DNA from: an uncultured Collinsella sp.
Lineage (GTDB): Bacteria; Actinomycetota; Coriobacteriia; Coriobacteriales; Coriobacteriaceae
Direction: 5' to 3'
Assembly: GCA_934654765.1 (NCBI GenBank)
Contig: CAKUGX010000120.1
Coordinates: 1-5,317, forward strand
Length of the DNA stretch: 5,317 bases
The position numbers and the translations under genes were made by a program. Positions within the stretch are counted from its first letter, which is position 1, and each line of letters opens with the position of its first letter. The notes beneath the pieces were generated by a model, which saw only the letters and a list, made by a program, of their open reading frames with translations, made no database searches and had not been told where the DNA came from. Below are positions 1 to 5,317 of the stretch, piece after piece.

Positions 1-1243
1 GCGCGGAGCCGGCTTGGGCGGCGGCCACGACGAGCGCGAGCAGACGCTCAACCAGCTGCTGGTCGAGATGGACGGTTTTGAGGAGAGCGAGTCGGTCATC
101 CTGATCGCCGCGACCAACCGTCCTGACATCCTGGATCCGGCATTGCTGCGTCCCGGTCGTTTTGACCGTCAGGTAACGGTCGACCGTCCGGATGTGAAGG
201 GCCGCGAGCAGATCTTGCGCGTGCATGCTGAGAACAAGCCGATGGACGAGGACGTTAAGTTTGAGAAGCTCGCCCAGATGACCGTTGGCTTTACTGGTGC
301 CGATTTGGCGAACCTGCTCAACGAGTCTGCGCTGCTGGCCGCTCGCCGTCATCGTTCCGTGATCTCGATGGACGAGGTCGAGGAGTCGATGGAGCGTGTG
401 ATTGCCGGACCGCAACGCAAGGGTCGCGTGATGACCGAAGCCGAGCGCACCACGATTGCCTACCATGAGAGCGGTCACGCTTTGGTGGGCCACATCCTGG
501 AGCACTCCGATCCGGTTCATAAGATTTCGATTGTCAGTCGCGGCCAGGCTCTGGGCTACACGTTGCAGCTTCCGCAGGAGGATCACTTCCTCAAGACCAA
601 GAACGAGATGCTCGACGAGCTTGCCGTGTTCTTGGGCGGCCGCGTCGCCGAGGAGCTCATGTGCGATGACATCACGTCGGGTGCGAGCAACGACCTGGAA
701 CGCGCGACCAAGATGGCGCGCGAGATGGTTACGCGTCTGGGCATGAGCGAGGAGCTGGGCACGCAAGTGTTTGGCGAGGCGCAGCATCAGGTGTTCCTGG
801 GTCGCGACTATGCCGATCACCAGGATTACTCCGAGGAGACGGCGCGTCGCATCGACATCGAGGTCCAGCGCATTATGCGTGAGGCCCATCGCCGTGCGGT
901 CGAGATTTTGGATGCCCGCCGCGATCAACTCGATCTGATGGCCAAGGTGCTGCTTGAGCGCGAGACCGTCGAGGGTGACGCCGTGAACGCCCTGCTCGAC
1001 AACGAGTGGGACGCTTACCTTGAGCGCGAGGGCGATATCCTGGCGGCCAAGGAGGAGCGCAACGCCAAGGCGGCTGGCATGCCGACCAAGAAGCGCTCGC
1101 CTCGCATGAGCGAGGAGGAGCTGGCGGCTGATGCTGCGGCCTTTGCGCAGGCGGCCATGCAGGAGGATGCCGAAGCCGCATCCGATGATGCCGGCGATGG
1201 CAATGCTGTCAACGCTGATGGCAACACCGACGCCGACAAATAG
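1..1243 (+). CDS. ftsH: ATP-dependent zinc metalloprotease FtsH (5'-truncated by the window edge)
   Basis: FtsH is a membrane-anchored hexameric AAA+ protease that unfolds and degrades misassembled membrane proteins and short-lived cytosolic regulators. The gene enters from the left; the first complete codon is at position 2 and 413 residues are visible. The start, the transmembrane helices, Walker A and Walker B lie outside the window. What is seen, in order: the [20 protein letters not shown] stretch that follows Walker B; the second region of homology with the sensor-1 Asn (AATNRPD, about 107-127) and two arginine fingers in LLRPGRFDR (codons 149-151 and 158-160); the [20 protein letters not shown] helix of the AAA lid; the zinc-binding HESGH (464-478; catalytic Glu at 467-469); and the third zinc ligand, Asp in [12 protein letters not shown] (692-694). 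The conserved GGRVAEEL and VFLGRD segments are present. The last 44 residues form an acidic Ala-rich tail. The frame is intact and the gene looks functional. The TTG at 14 is internal, not a start. Family assignment is near certain. Confidence 0.97.
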   Translation, partial: RGAGLGGGHDEREQTLNQLLVEMDGFEESESVILIAATNRPDILDPALLRPGRFDRQVTVDRPDVKGREQILRVHAENKPMDEDVKFEKLAQMTVGFTGADLANLLNESALLAARRHRSVISMDEVEESMERVIAGPQRKGRVMTEAERTTIAYHESGHALVGHILEHSDPVHKISIVSRGQALGYTLQLPQEDHFLKTKNEMLDELAVFLGGRVAEELMCDDITSGASNDLERATKMAREMVTRLGMSEELGTQVFGEAQHQVFLGRDYADHQDYSEETARRIDIEVQRIMREAHRRAVEILDARRDQLDLMAKVLLERETVEGDAVNALLDNEWDAYLEREGDILAAKEERNAKAAGMPTKKRSPRMSEEELAADAAAFAQAAMQEDAEAASDDAGDGNAVNADGNTDADK

Positions 1244-1254
1244 TTCTTGTAGCG

Positions 1255-1290
1255 AAAGCCTCCGCGGGGAAACCTGTGGAGGCTTTTTCT
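1255..1290 (+). terminator. Intrinsic terminator of ftsH
   Basis: A hairpin begins 11 nt after the ftsH stop codon. Arm 1256-1268 pairs with 1273-1285 (13 bp including two G-T wobbles, closed by a GAAA tetraloop at 1269-1272). A T-rich tract follows (TTTTTCTTTT, 1284-1293). The strong stem, stable loop and U-tract are the classic Rho-independent arrangement, so ftsH transcription probably ends here and does not run into the aminotransferase. Confidence 0.92.
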
Positions 1291-1300
1291 TTTGAGCGGT

Positions 1301-1364
1301 ATGTTGATTGGGGACAGACTTAAATGAGCGTTTTCACGCATTTAAGTCTGTCCCCAATCAACAT
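1301..1364. repeat. Perfect 26-bp inverted repeat with 12-nt spacer (REPIN/MITE-like)
   Basis: Positions 1301-1326 are the exact reverse complement of 1339-1364, with 12 nt between them (1327-1338). Pairing stops sharply at both outer ends (T1300 against T1365). The arm core reads TTGATTGGGGACAGACTTAA. The element lies between the ftsH terminator and the aminotransferase promoter. It is not followed by a T-tract and is far longer than the nearby terminator, so it is unlikely to be a terminator. No direct target duplication is visible in the flanks. A perfect palindrome of this length without a coding sequence is typical of REPIN or small non-autonomous elements mobilised in trans by a REP-associated (Y1/RAYT) transposase. 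The family assignment is inference; the repeat itself is directly seen. Confidence 0.93.
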
Positions 1365-1368
1365 TGCT

Positions 1369-1398
1369 GCGGCACTTTGCTCGACTAAAGCGTACAAT
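1369..1398 (+). promoter_or_regulatory. Probable promoter of the aminotransferase gene
   Basis: A TACAAT -10 box lies at 1393-1398, 24 nt before the ATG at 1423. No good -35 hexamer sits at normal spacing; the best is GCGGCA at 1369-1374 (3 of 6 matches to TTGACA, 18-bp spacing). The putative -35 region begins only 5 bp after the end of the inverted repeat, so the repeat may affect promoter strength. The -10 box matches those of the two downstream genes, which supports the call. Confidence 0.5.
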
Positions 1399-1410
1399 AG
1401 CGCCTATGCG

Positions 1411-1418
1411 AAAGGGGA
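1411..1418 (+). promoter_or_regulatory. Ribosome binding site fixing the aminotransferase start at 1423
   Basis: AAAGGGGA lies 4 nt upstream of the ATG at 1423, with its GGGG core at 1414-1417. It identifies 1423 as the start. The in-frame ATG at 1324 lies inside the left arm of the inverted repeat and has no purine-rich site before it. Confidence 0.75.
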
Positions 1419-1422
1419 ACAG

Positions 1423-2613
1423 ATGATCAACGAAACCATGTATGCTCGCGGTGCGGAGAGCTCCATCATTCGCGAGATTTTTAGCTATGGCCTTGAGCGC
1501 AAGGCGCAAATCGGCGCGGAAAACGTGTTCGATTTCTCGCTGGGCAACCCGAGCGTTCCTGCTCCCGCTGCCGTCGCGGAGTCCATCAAAAAGGCGCTTG
1601 AACTGCCGAGCGAGCAGCTGCACGGATACACGCCCGCACCGGGCCTGCCGCAATGTCGAGCAGCCGTCGCCGAATCGCTCAACCGTCGCTTCGGTACGAG
1701 CTATGAGGGCAAGGATGTCTTTATGACCGTGGGCGCGGCGGCTTCGCTCACCTGCACGCTCAATGCCGTTACGAACCCGGGTGACGAAGTCATTGTTATC
1801 GCTCCGTACTTCCCGGAGTATCGCGTGTGGATCGAGAAAGCTGGTTGCACGTGCGTCGAGGCGCTCGCCGATGAAGATACGTTCCAGCTGAGCGTGAGTA
1901 ACGTGCTCAAGGCGATTACCGATAAGACGGCTGCCGTCATCATCGACTCGCCCAACAATCCGACCGGTGCCGTATATACACGCGACACGCTGACGCGACT
2001 GGCCAATGTTCTGCGCGAGGCCAACGCTCAGCGCGATCCCGAGAATCCGATTATGCTCATCTCTGATGAGCCGTATCGTGAGATTGTCTATGGCGCCGAG
2101 GTGCCTTGGGTGCCTTCGATCTACGAGCACACCATCGTGTGCTACTCGTATTCCAAGTCGCTTTCGCTACCGGGCGAGCGCGTCGGGTGGATCCTGGTTC
2201 CCAATACGAATCCTCAGGCAGCTCGTCTAATGCCGGCCGTTGCCGGTGCCGCCCGCACGCTGGGCTTCGTGTGCGCACCGGCCCTCTTCCAGCGTGTAAT
2301 CATCGACTGCATTGATGAGCCGAGTGATGTCGAGGCCTATGCGCGCAACCGCACCGCGCTTACCGACGCACTAGCGGAGTACGGCTACACCTATGTTGAG
2401 CCGGATGGCGCGTTCTACCTGTGGGTGAAAGCGCTGGAGCCCGATGCAAACGCCTTCTGCGAGCGCGCGAAGAAGTATGAGCTGCTCGCGGTGCCTTCGG
2501 ATAGCTTTGGCATGCCGGGCTGGTTCCGCCTGGGCTACTGCGTGAGCTATGAGACAATCGTCAACTCGCTGCCTGCCTGGAAGCAGCTGGCCGACGAATA
2601 TCGTCGAAAGTAA
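1423..2613 (+). CDS. Pyridoxal-phosphate-dependent class I/II aminotransferase
   Basis: The 396-residue product has the length and motif order of fold-type I aminotransferases (AspC/AlaT-like, Pfam Aminotran_1_2), soluble cytoplasmic enzymes that move an amino group between an amino acid and a 2-oxo acid. Motifs seen: the substrate-side SLGNPS near residues 39-44; GYTPAPGLPQCR at 68-79; a PLP-phosphate loop GAAAS at 104-108; Tyr129 in APYFPEY, which would stack on the cofactor; PNNPTG at 177-182 with Asn179; DEPY at 215-218, where Asp215 would pair with the pyridine nitrogen; the Schiff-base Lys245 in SYSKSLSLPGERVGW, with Arg253 contacting the phosphate; and Arg369 in WFRLGY, which would bind the substrate carboxylate. 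All key residues are intact. The start at 1423 is supported by AAAGGGGA and a -10 box at 1393; a longer in-frame reading from 1324 only translates the inverted repeat and promoter. The amino acid substrate cannot be read from the sequence: aspartate, alanine and aromatic specificities are all possible. There is no biosynthetic neighbour to help. Confidence 0.93.
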   Translation: MINETMYARGAESSIIREIFSYGLERKAQIGAENVFDFSLGNPSVPAPAAVAESIKKALELPSEQLHGYTPAPGLPQCRAAVAESLNRRFGTSYEGKDVFMTVGAAASLTCTLNAVTNPGDEVIVIAPYFPEYRVWIEKAGCTCVEALADEDTFQLSVSNVLKAITDKTAAVIIDSPNNPTGAVYTRDTLTRLANVLREANAQRDPENPIMLISDEPYREIVYGAEVPWVPSIYEHTIVCYSYSKSLSLPGERVGWILVPNTNPQAARLMPAVAGAARTLGFVCAPALFQRVIIDCIDEPSDVEAYARNRTALTDALAEYGYTYVEPDGAFYLWVKALEPDANAFCERAKKYELLAVPSDSFGMPGWFRLGYCVSYETIVNSLPAWKQLADEYRRK

Positions 2614-2640
2614 AGCGCTCTGCTTACAATGTTTTACGTG

Positions 2641-2676
2641 AAACGGGGTTTGGTTTTAAGCCAGACCCCGTTGTCT
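2641..2676 (+). terminator. Terminator-like hairpin after the aminotransferase gene
   Basis: AACGGGGT (2642-2649) pairs perfectly with 2665-2672. The stem continues inward through one T-G wobble and three Watson-Crick pairs (2650-2653 with 2661-2664), giving 12 bp and a 7-nt loop. It starts 28 nt after the stop codon. Only GTCTATG follows, not a T-run, so termination may be inefficient or the hairpin may mainly protect the 3' end. The position favours a role in ending the aminotransferase transcript. Confidence 0.6.
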
Positions 2677-2705
2677 ATGCCGTTGTGTGATTGGGATGAA
2701 GCAGT

Positions 2706-2735
2706 TTTACGACTGCCGAAAGCTATGCGTACAAT
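2706..2735 (+). promoter_or_regulatory. Probable promoter of the PHP phosphatase gene
   Basis: TTTACG at 2706-2711 (4 of 6 matches to TTGACA) is separated by 18 bp from TACAAT at 2730-2735 (5 of 6 matches to TATAAT). This is the best sigma-70-type promoter in the window. It would give a leader of about 30 nt before the ATG at 2773, and it separates this gene from the upstream aminotransferase transcript. Confidence 0.62.
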
Positions 2736-2761
2736 GAATATACGCGACGGCCATACTGGAC

Positions 2762-2768
2762 AAGGAGA
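2762..2768 (+). promoter_or_regulatory. Ribosome binding site fixing the PHP phosphatase start at 2773
   Basis: AAGGAGA is a near-perfect Shine-Dalgarno sequence ending 4 nt before the ATG at 2773. It rules out the in-frame ATG at 2629, which overlaps a TACAAT-like string and would translate the hairpin and promoter. Confidence 0.88.
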
Positions 2769-2772
2769 CCCG

Positions 2773-3594
2773 ATGCCCTACCTTCTTTCTTGTGATATTC
2801 ATACTCATACGATGTTCTCTGCGCATGCGTACTCAACCATCGAGGAGAACATCTATTGGGCGGCAGAGCGCGGCCTTCAGGTGCTCGGTTCCGCCGATCA
2901 TTTAAGCTCGATGGTTACGCCTTGCCCCAATGACCTGCGCAGTTTCCAATTCTTTATTAACCAGGATATCTGGCCGCGCATTTGGAGCGGCGTGCTGGTG
3001 CTTCGCGGCGCCGAGGCCGATATCGTTTCGCTGGATGGAGGCCTGTTTGGCGAGGACATTCCCGTTTCGCTCGATATTGCCGGCGATTCGTACAGTCACC
3101 AGCATTCGCTGTTCGATTTGGTGACGCGTAATTTGGATTATTTGGTGGCAAGCGTGCATAACCCGCAGTTTGCCGAAGGCGCGACGCTCGCCCAGACGAC
3201 CGAGATGTACATCAATGCCCTGGAGCACCCCAAGGTGTTCATGCTTGGGCATACGGGGCGTTCGGGCGTGCCGTTCGATATCGATGAGGTGCTGTTGGCG
3301 GCCAAGGCCAAGCACAAGATTATCGAGATCAACAACCATAGCCTTGAGCACGGTGCCGACACTGAGCATTGGGCCGTATGCCGCAAGATCGCCGAGCGCT
3401 GCGCCGAGCTGGGCGTTGGCATTGGCGTGTCGACCGATGCCCACATTGGCATGGCAATTGGCAAGCTCGACCATGCCCGCAAGATGCTCGACGAGATTCA
3501 CTTCCCGTTGGATTTGATTGTGACGCGCGATCGCGAGACGCTGCTTCGCGAGATGGCGGCAGCCGGCGTCTGCGACCTGCGCAAGGGCATGTAA
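2773..3594 (+). CDS. PHP-domain metal-dependent phosphatase, YcdX family
   Basis: The 273-residue product matches the YcdX type of the PHP superfamily: TIM-barrel-like enzymes with a trinuclear metal site that hydrolyse phosphate esters. PHP relatives include histidinol phosphatase HisK and the PHP domain of DNA polymerase III alpha. All nine metal ligands expected from YcdX can be placed: His10 and His12 (DIHTHT), His18 (SAHAYST), His43 (SADH), Glu81 (LRGAEAD), His129 (ASVHNP), His160 (LGHTGR), Asp222 and His224 (STDAHI). Family-typical segments FQFFINQDIWPRIWSGV (58-74) and IIEINNHSL (183-191) are also present. The distance from Glu81 to His129 is about 20 residues longer than I recall for E. 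coli YcdX, and this insertion probably forms an extra surface loop. No signal peptide or membrane segment is seen, so it is probably cytoplasmic. The physiological substrate is unknown; histidinol phosphate is only one possibility, and no his genes are nearby. The gene appears monocistronic, with its own promoter and a strong terminator. Confidence 0.92.
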   Translation: MPYLLSCDIHTHTMFSAHAYSTIEENIYWAAERGLQVLGSADHLSSMVTPCPNDLRSFQFFINQDIWPRIWSGVLVLRGAEADIVSLDGGLFGEDIPVSLDIAGDSYSHQHSLFDLVTRNLDYLVASVHNPQFAEGATLAQTTEMYINALEHPKVFMLGHTGRSGVPFDIDEVLLAAKAKHKIIEINNHSLEHGADTEHWAVCRKIAERCAELGVGIGVSTDAHIGMAIGKLDHARKMLDEIHFPLDLIVTRDRETLLREMAAAGVCDLRKGM

Positions 3595-3614
3595 CGGCGT
3601 TCATAAACCAAGTG

Positions 3615-3648
3615 AAGGGGGCGGTCCAGACGGGCCGCCCCCTTTCTT
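3615..3648 (+). terminator. Strong GC-rich terminator between convergent genes
   Basis: Positions 3615-3627 pair with 3632-3644 to give a 13-bp stem with a single T-G wobble and an AGAC loop. A short T-rich tail follows (TTTCTT, 3643-3648). It starts 21 nt after the phosphatase stop. It also lies just beyond the 3' end of the convergent methyltransferase at 3660, so it may stop transcription from both sides. The minus-strand exit (CTTCACTT) is less U-rich, so termination should be better on the + strand. Confidence 0.9.
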
Positions 3649-3659
3649 GTGCCGGTGGA

Positions 3660-5108
3660 TTAGCGGCGTTCGAGGACCGCTACGGTTTCGGTGTGGTCGG
3701 TATGGGGGAACATGTCGACGGGCGTGATCTTGAGCAGGCGATAGCCTCCGTCGAGGAGCTGGTGCAGGTCGCGCTCTTGGGTCACGGGGTTACAGCTGAT
3801 ATAGGTGATGCGGCGCGGCTTGAGTGCGCAGGCGGCTTCGAGGAACTCGGGGGTGGAGCCGGCGCGCGGCGGGTCGATGGAAAGGACGTCGATCCGCTCG
3901 TTGTTGTCGGCAGCGTCCAGGATGTAATCGGTGGCGTCGTCGGCCATAAACCAAGCACTGCGGGTGAGTCCGTTGAGCTCGGCATTGCGACGTGCGTCGG
4001 CAATGCCGGCGGGGTTGCGCTCAACACCGAGCAGCATAATGCCGACACCTTTGTCCTGGGCATCTTTAGCTGCGCACAGGCCGATAGTTCCGCTACCGCA
4101 ATAGGCATCCATGAGTACGTCACCCTGCTGCAGATCCATACCGTCAATGGCGAGTTGATAGAGCAGTTCGGTCTGCTGCGGGTTGGTCTGATAGAACGCG
4201 GTAGGGGAGATGTCGAAGTCGCAGCCGAGCAGCTGATCGCGCATGCATTCGGCGCCATAGACGATACGGGTCTCCTTGCCCAAGATGGCATTGCCGGGGC
4301 GTCCGTTGATGTTCTGGGCGACGGTGACAATATGCGGATCGAGTGCGGCGACGGCCTCAAAGAACTCCTGCGCATGCGGCAGGTCGCGCTGAGCGGTCAC
4401 GAGGGTGACCATAATCTGGTCGGTGCGCCAGCCACAGCGAACGACGGCATAGCGAAGCAAACCAAGATGCTTGTCCTCATTAAAGGCGGGAATATGCAAC
4501 CGCTCAGCTTCGCGTGCGATGCCGTTGAGAATCTGACGGGCACCCGGTGCCTCGACAGGACACTCGGGTACGGCAACGATCTTGTGCGTGCCGCGCTCAA
4601 AGAAACCGCAACGGACAGCGCCCTCTTTGCCGGGAGCAAACGGAGTGGCAGCCTTATGACGAAAACCACGCGGCGCAGGATACTTGCCCGGATCGCCCAA
4701 GGTGACACCCATACCACGAATAGGATCAACAGCAATGCCCTCACGCTCGCAAAGCGAGGCAAAAAGCTCCTCCATAGCAGCCTGCTTGGCGGCGAGCTGC
4801 TTCTTATAAGGACGATTGAGCGCCGTACACCCACCACAAGCTTTCATGATCGAACAGGGAGACTTGGGGTCCACAGCCTTACGCGCAGACGAAACCGGAT
4901 CTTTATGCGAGCGCTTGGAGCGAGTCTGAGATGCCTTGTCCTCGCTCCGACGAGAACTGGGGCGCTTGGCCTTAGCCTTGCCCTTGGCCGACTTACCCTT
5001 CGCATCCTGAGACGACTTGGATTTCGTAGAAGATTTTTTCTCCTCCGACCCCTCAGCCGCCTCGATCAAAGCACGACGAGCCTTACGTTCCGCACGAGAT
5101 TCTGCCAT
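3660..5108 (-). CDS. Class I SAM-dependent RNA (uracil-C5) methyltransferase, TrmA/RlmC/RlmD family
   Basis: The 482-residue product belongs to the family that methylates C5 of uracil in rRNA or tRNA (TrmA, RlmC, RlmD; RlmCD in Gram-positives). Residues 1-83 are a basic low-complexity tail (16 Lys, 10 Arg, 17 Ser, 13 Ala) with no recognisable TRAM domain. Next comes the 4Fe-4S cysteine set: Cys85, Cys91 and Cys94 in CSIMKACGGC, and probably Cys183 in VPECPVEAP. The substrate-binding part includes RGFRHKA (147-153). FYQTNP (305-310) precedes the Rossmann methyltransferase domain, with SAM motif DAYCGSGTIGL (334-344), VERNP (362-366) and DPPRAG (412-417). The catalytic nucleophile is Cys439 in YISCNP, and the general base is probably Glu474 in HTDHTETV. 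All catalytic residues are present. The ATG at 5108 has a modest GGGG-containing ribosome binding site 7 nt upstream (5116-5119) and a -10 box at 5148-5153. The Fe-S cysteines favour RlmD or RlmCD over TrmA, but the exact uridine target cannot be decided here, so no symbol is given. Confidence 0.94.
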   Translation of the reverse strand: MAESRAERKARRALIEAAEGSEEKKSSTKSKSSQDAKGKSAKGKAKAKRPSSRRSEDKASQTRSKRSHKDPVSSARKAVDPKSPCSIMKACGGCTALNRPYKKQLAAKQAAMEELFASLCEREGIAVDPIRGMGVTLGDPGKYPAPRGFRHKAATPFAPGKEGAVRCGFFERGTHKIVAVPECPVEAPGARQILNGIAREAERLHIPAFNEDKHLGLLRYAVVRCGWRTDQIMVTLVTAQRDLPHAQEFFEAVAALDPHIVTVAQNINGRPGNAILGKETRIVYGAECMRDQLLGCDFDISPTAFYQTNPQQTELLYQLAIDGMDLQQGDVLMDAYCGSGTIGLCAAKDAQDKGVGIMLLGVERNPAGIADARRNAELNGLTRSAWFMADDATDYILDAADNNERIDVLSIDPPRAGSTPEFLEAACALKPRRITYISCNPVTQERDLHQLLDGGYRLLKITPVDMFPHTDHTETVAVLERR

Positions 5109-5147
5109 GAATTAACCCCACTAATTTATAAATTGAAAGCTGCAAGC

Positions 5148-5153
5148 ATTGTA
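5148..5153 (-). promoter_or_regulatory. Probable -10 box of the methyltransferase gene
   Basis: On the minus strand these positions read TACAAT, 39 nt before the ATG at 5108. No convincing -35 hexamer is found at 16-18 bp; TTGCAT is upstream but with about 22 bp spacing. The call rests on position and on the identical -10 box before the other two genes with visible starts. Confidence 0.45.
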
Positions 5154-5264
5154 CCGTGCCAAGCTAGCAGACGATATGCAAGCGCCCATTTCCTGTCAGC
5201 GATAAGTCCAACGACGTTTGCCCGCCGGGCACCGGGGCAGGGGTTAAGTTTGTCGCGAGTTCCG

Positions 5265-5301
5265 CACGAACAGGAGGCCACTTAATGTGGCCTCCGTCGT
5301 G
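5265..5301. other. Long imperfect hairpin near the right edge, function unknown
   Basis: GGAGGCCAC (5273-5281) pairs perfectly with 5287-5295 around a TTAAT loop. A second helix, CACGA (5265-5269) with TCGTG (5297-5301), extends it across a small internal loop. No T-tract follows on either strand, so it is not a clear intrinsic terminator. It could end a convergent gene beyond the window, or belong to the leader or structured RNA of a gene to the right. The rest of 5109-5317 holds only the methyltransferase leader and no credible reading frame. Confidence 0.5.
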
Positions 5302-5317
5302 AGCAGGACTGTAGAGC

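Noticed and set aside
1342..2130. A 262-codon open frame on the minus strand within the aminotransferase gene
   Set aside because: It lies antisense to a well-supported enzyme, shows no recognisable motif, and starts in the inverted repeat.
2629..2772. N-terminal extension of the PHP phosphatase to an ATG at 2629
   Set aside because: It would translate the hairpin at 2641-2672 and the promoter at 2706-2735. A near-perfect Shine-Dalgarno sequence sits before the ATG at 2773.
2902..3501. A 199-codon open frame on the minus strand within the phosphatase gene
   Set aside because: It is the antisense shadow of a gene with all nine metal ligands conserved, and has no ribosome binding site or family motif.
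5030..5045. A6 run in the methyltransferase coding strand as a possible programmed frameshift site
   Set aside because: It lies as AAA AAA in a Lys-rich stretch, the frame is open through the whole enzyme, and no alternative frame product or stimulatory structure is evident.
3369..5285. A 638-codon open frame on the + strand running across the end of the phosphatase gene and antisense to the whole methyltransferase gene
   Set aside because: The methyltransferase on the opposite strand has clear catalytic and Fe-S motifs, while this frame has none. It also reads through a strong terminator. Its openness follows from GC-rich codon use in the real gene.
5109..5317. Possible structured RNA gene (tRNA, tmRNA, SRP RNA, RNase P) near the right edge
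   Set aside because: I looked for tRNA T-arm, tmRNA and SRP signature strings on both strands and found none; only hairpins are supported.
1..5317. CRISPR array, toxin-antitoxin pair, defence island or prophage
   Set aside because: There are no spaced direct repeats, no small adjacent gene pairs and no phage or nuclease motifs. All coding space is taken by four conserved metabolic or housekeeping genes.

Overview
The window is ordinary chromosomal housekeeping DNA from a GC-rich bacterium. The G/C-rich third codon positions, short leaders with TACAAT-type -10 boxes, an FtsH with a long acidic Ala-rich tail and a Lys/Ser-tailed TrmA/RlmD-family methyltransferase together suggest an actinobacterium. 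A gut Coriobacteriia such as Collinsella is my best guess; this is an impression, not a proof.

Layout from left to right. (1) Positions 1-1243 (+): the C-terminal part of the membrane AAA+ zinc protease FtsH, with the second half of its ATPase module, the whole peptidase domain and an acidic tail. A strong intrinsic terminator follows (1255-1290). (2) Positions 1301-1364: a perfect inverted repeat with 26-bp arms and a 12-nt spacer, which no gene explains. It resembles a REPIN or small MITE. (3) Positions 1423-2613 (+): a fold-type I PLP-dependent aminotransferase with its own -10 box and ribosome binding site, followed by a terminator-like hairpin. (4) Positions 2773-3594 (+): a PHP-domain metal-dependent phosphatase of the YcdX type with all nine metal ligands, preceded by a recognisable promoter and followed by a very strong hairpin (3615-3645) shared with the convergent gene. 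(5) Positions 3660-5108 (-): a class I SAM-dependent RNA m5U methyltransferase of the TrmA/RlmC/RlmD family with an Fe-S cysteine set and a basic low-complexity N-terminal extension. (6) Positions 5109-5317: the methyltransferase promoter and leader, and near the right edge a long hairpin belonging to whatever lies beyond.

The four genes look like independent transcription units, since each visible start has its own -10 box and each gene on the + strand ends in a hairpin. I see no shared pathway: membrane protein quality control, amino-acid metabolism, phosphoester hydrolysis and rRNA/tRNA modification. I found no defence system, CRISPR array, tRNA/rRNA gene, IS transposase or prophage gene. 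The most interesting non-genic signal is the perfect inverted repeat at 1301-1364. It also creates spurious start codons and in-frame N-terminal extensions that could mislead annotation.
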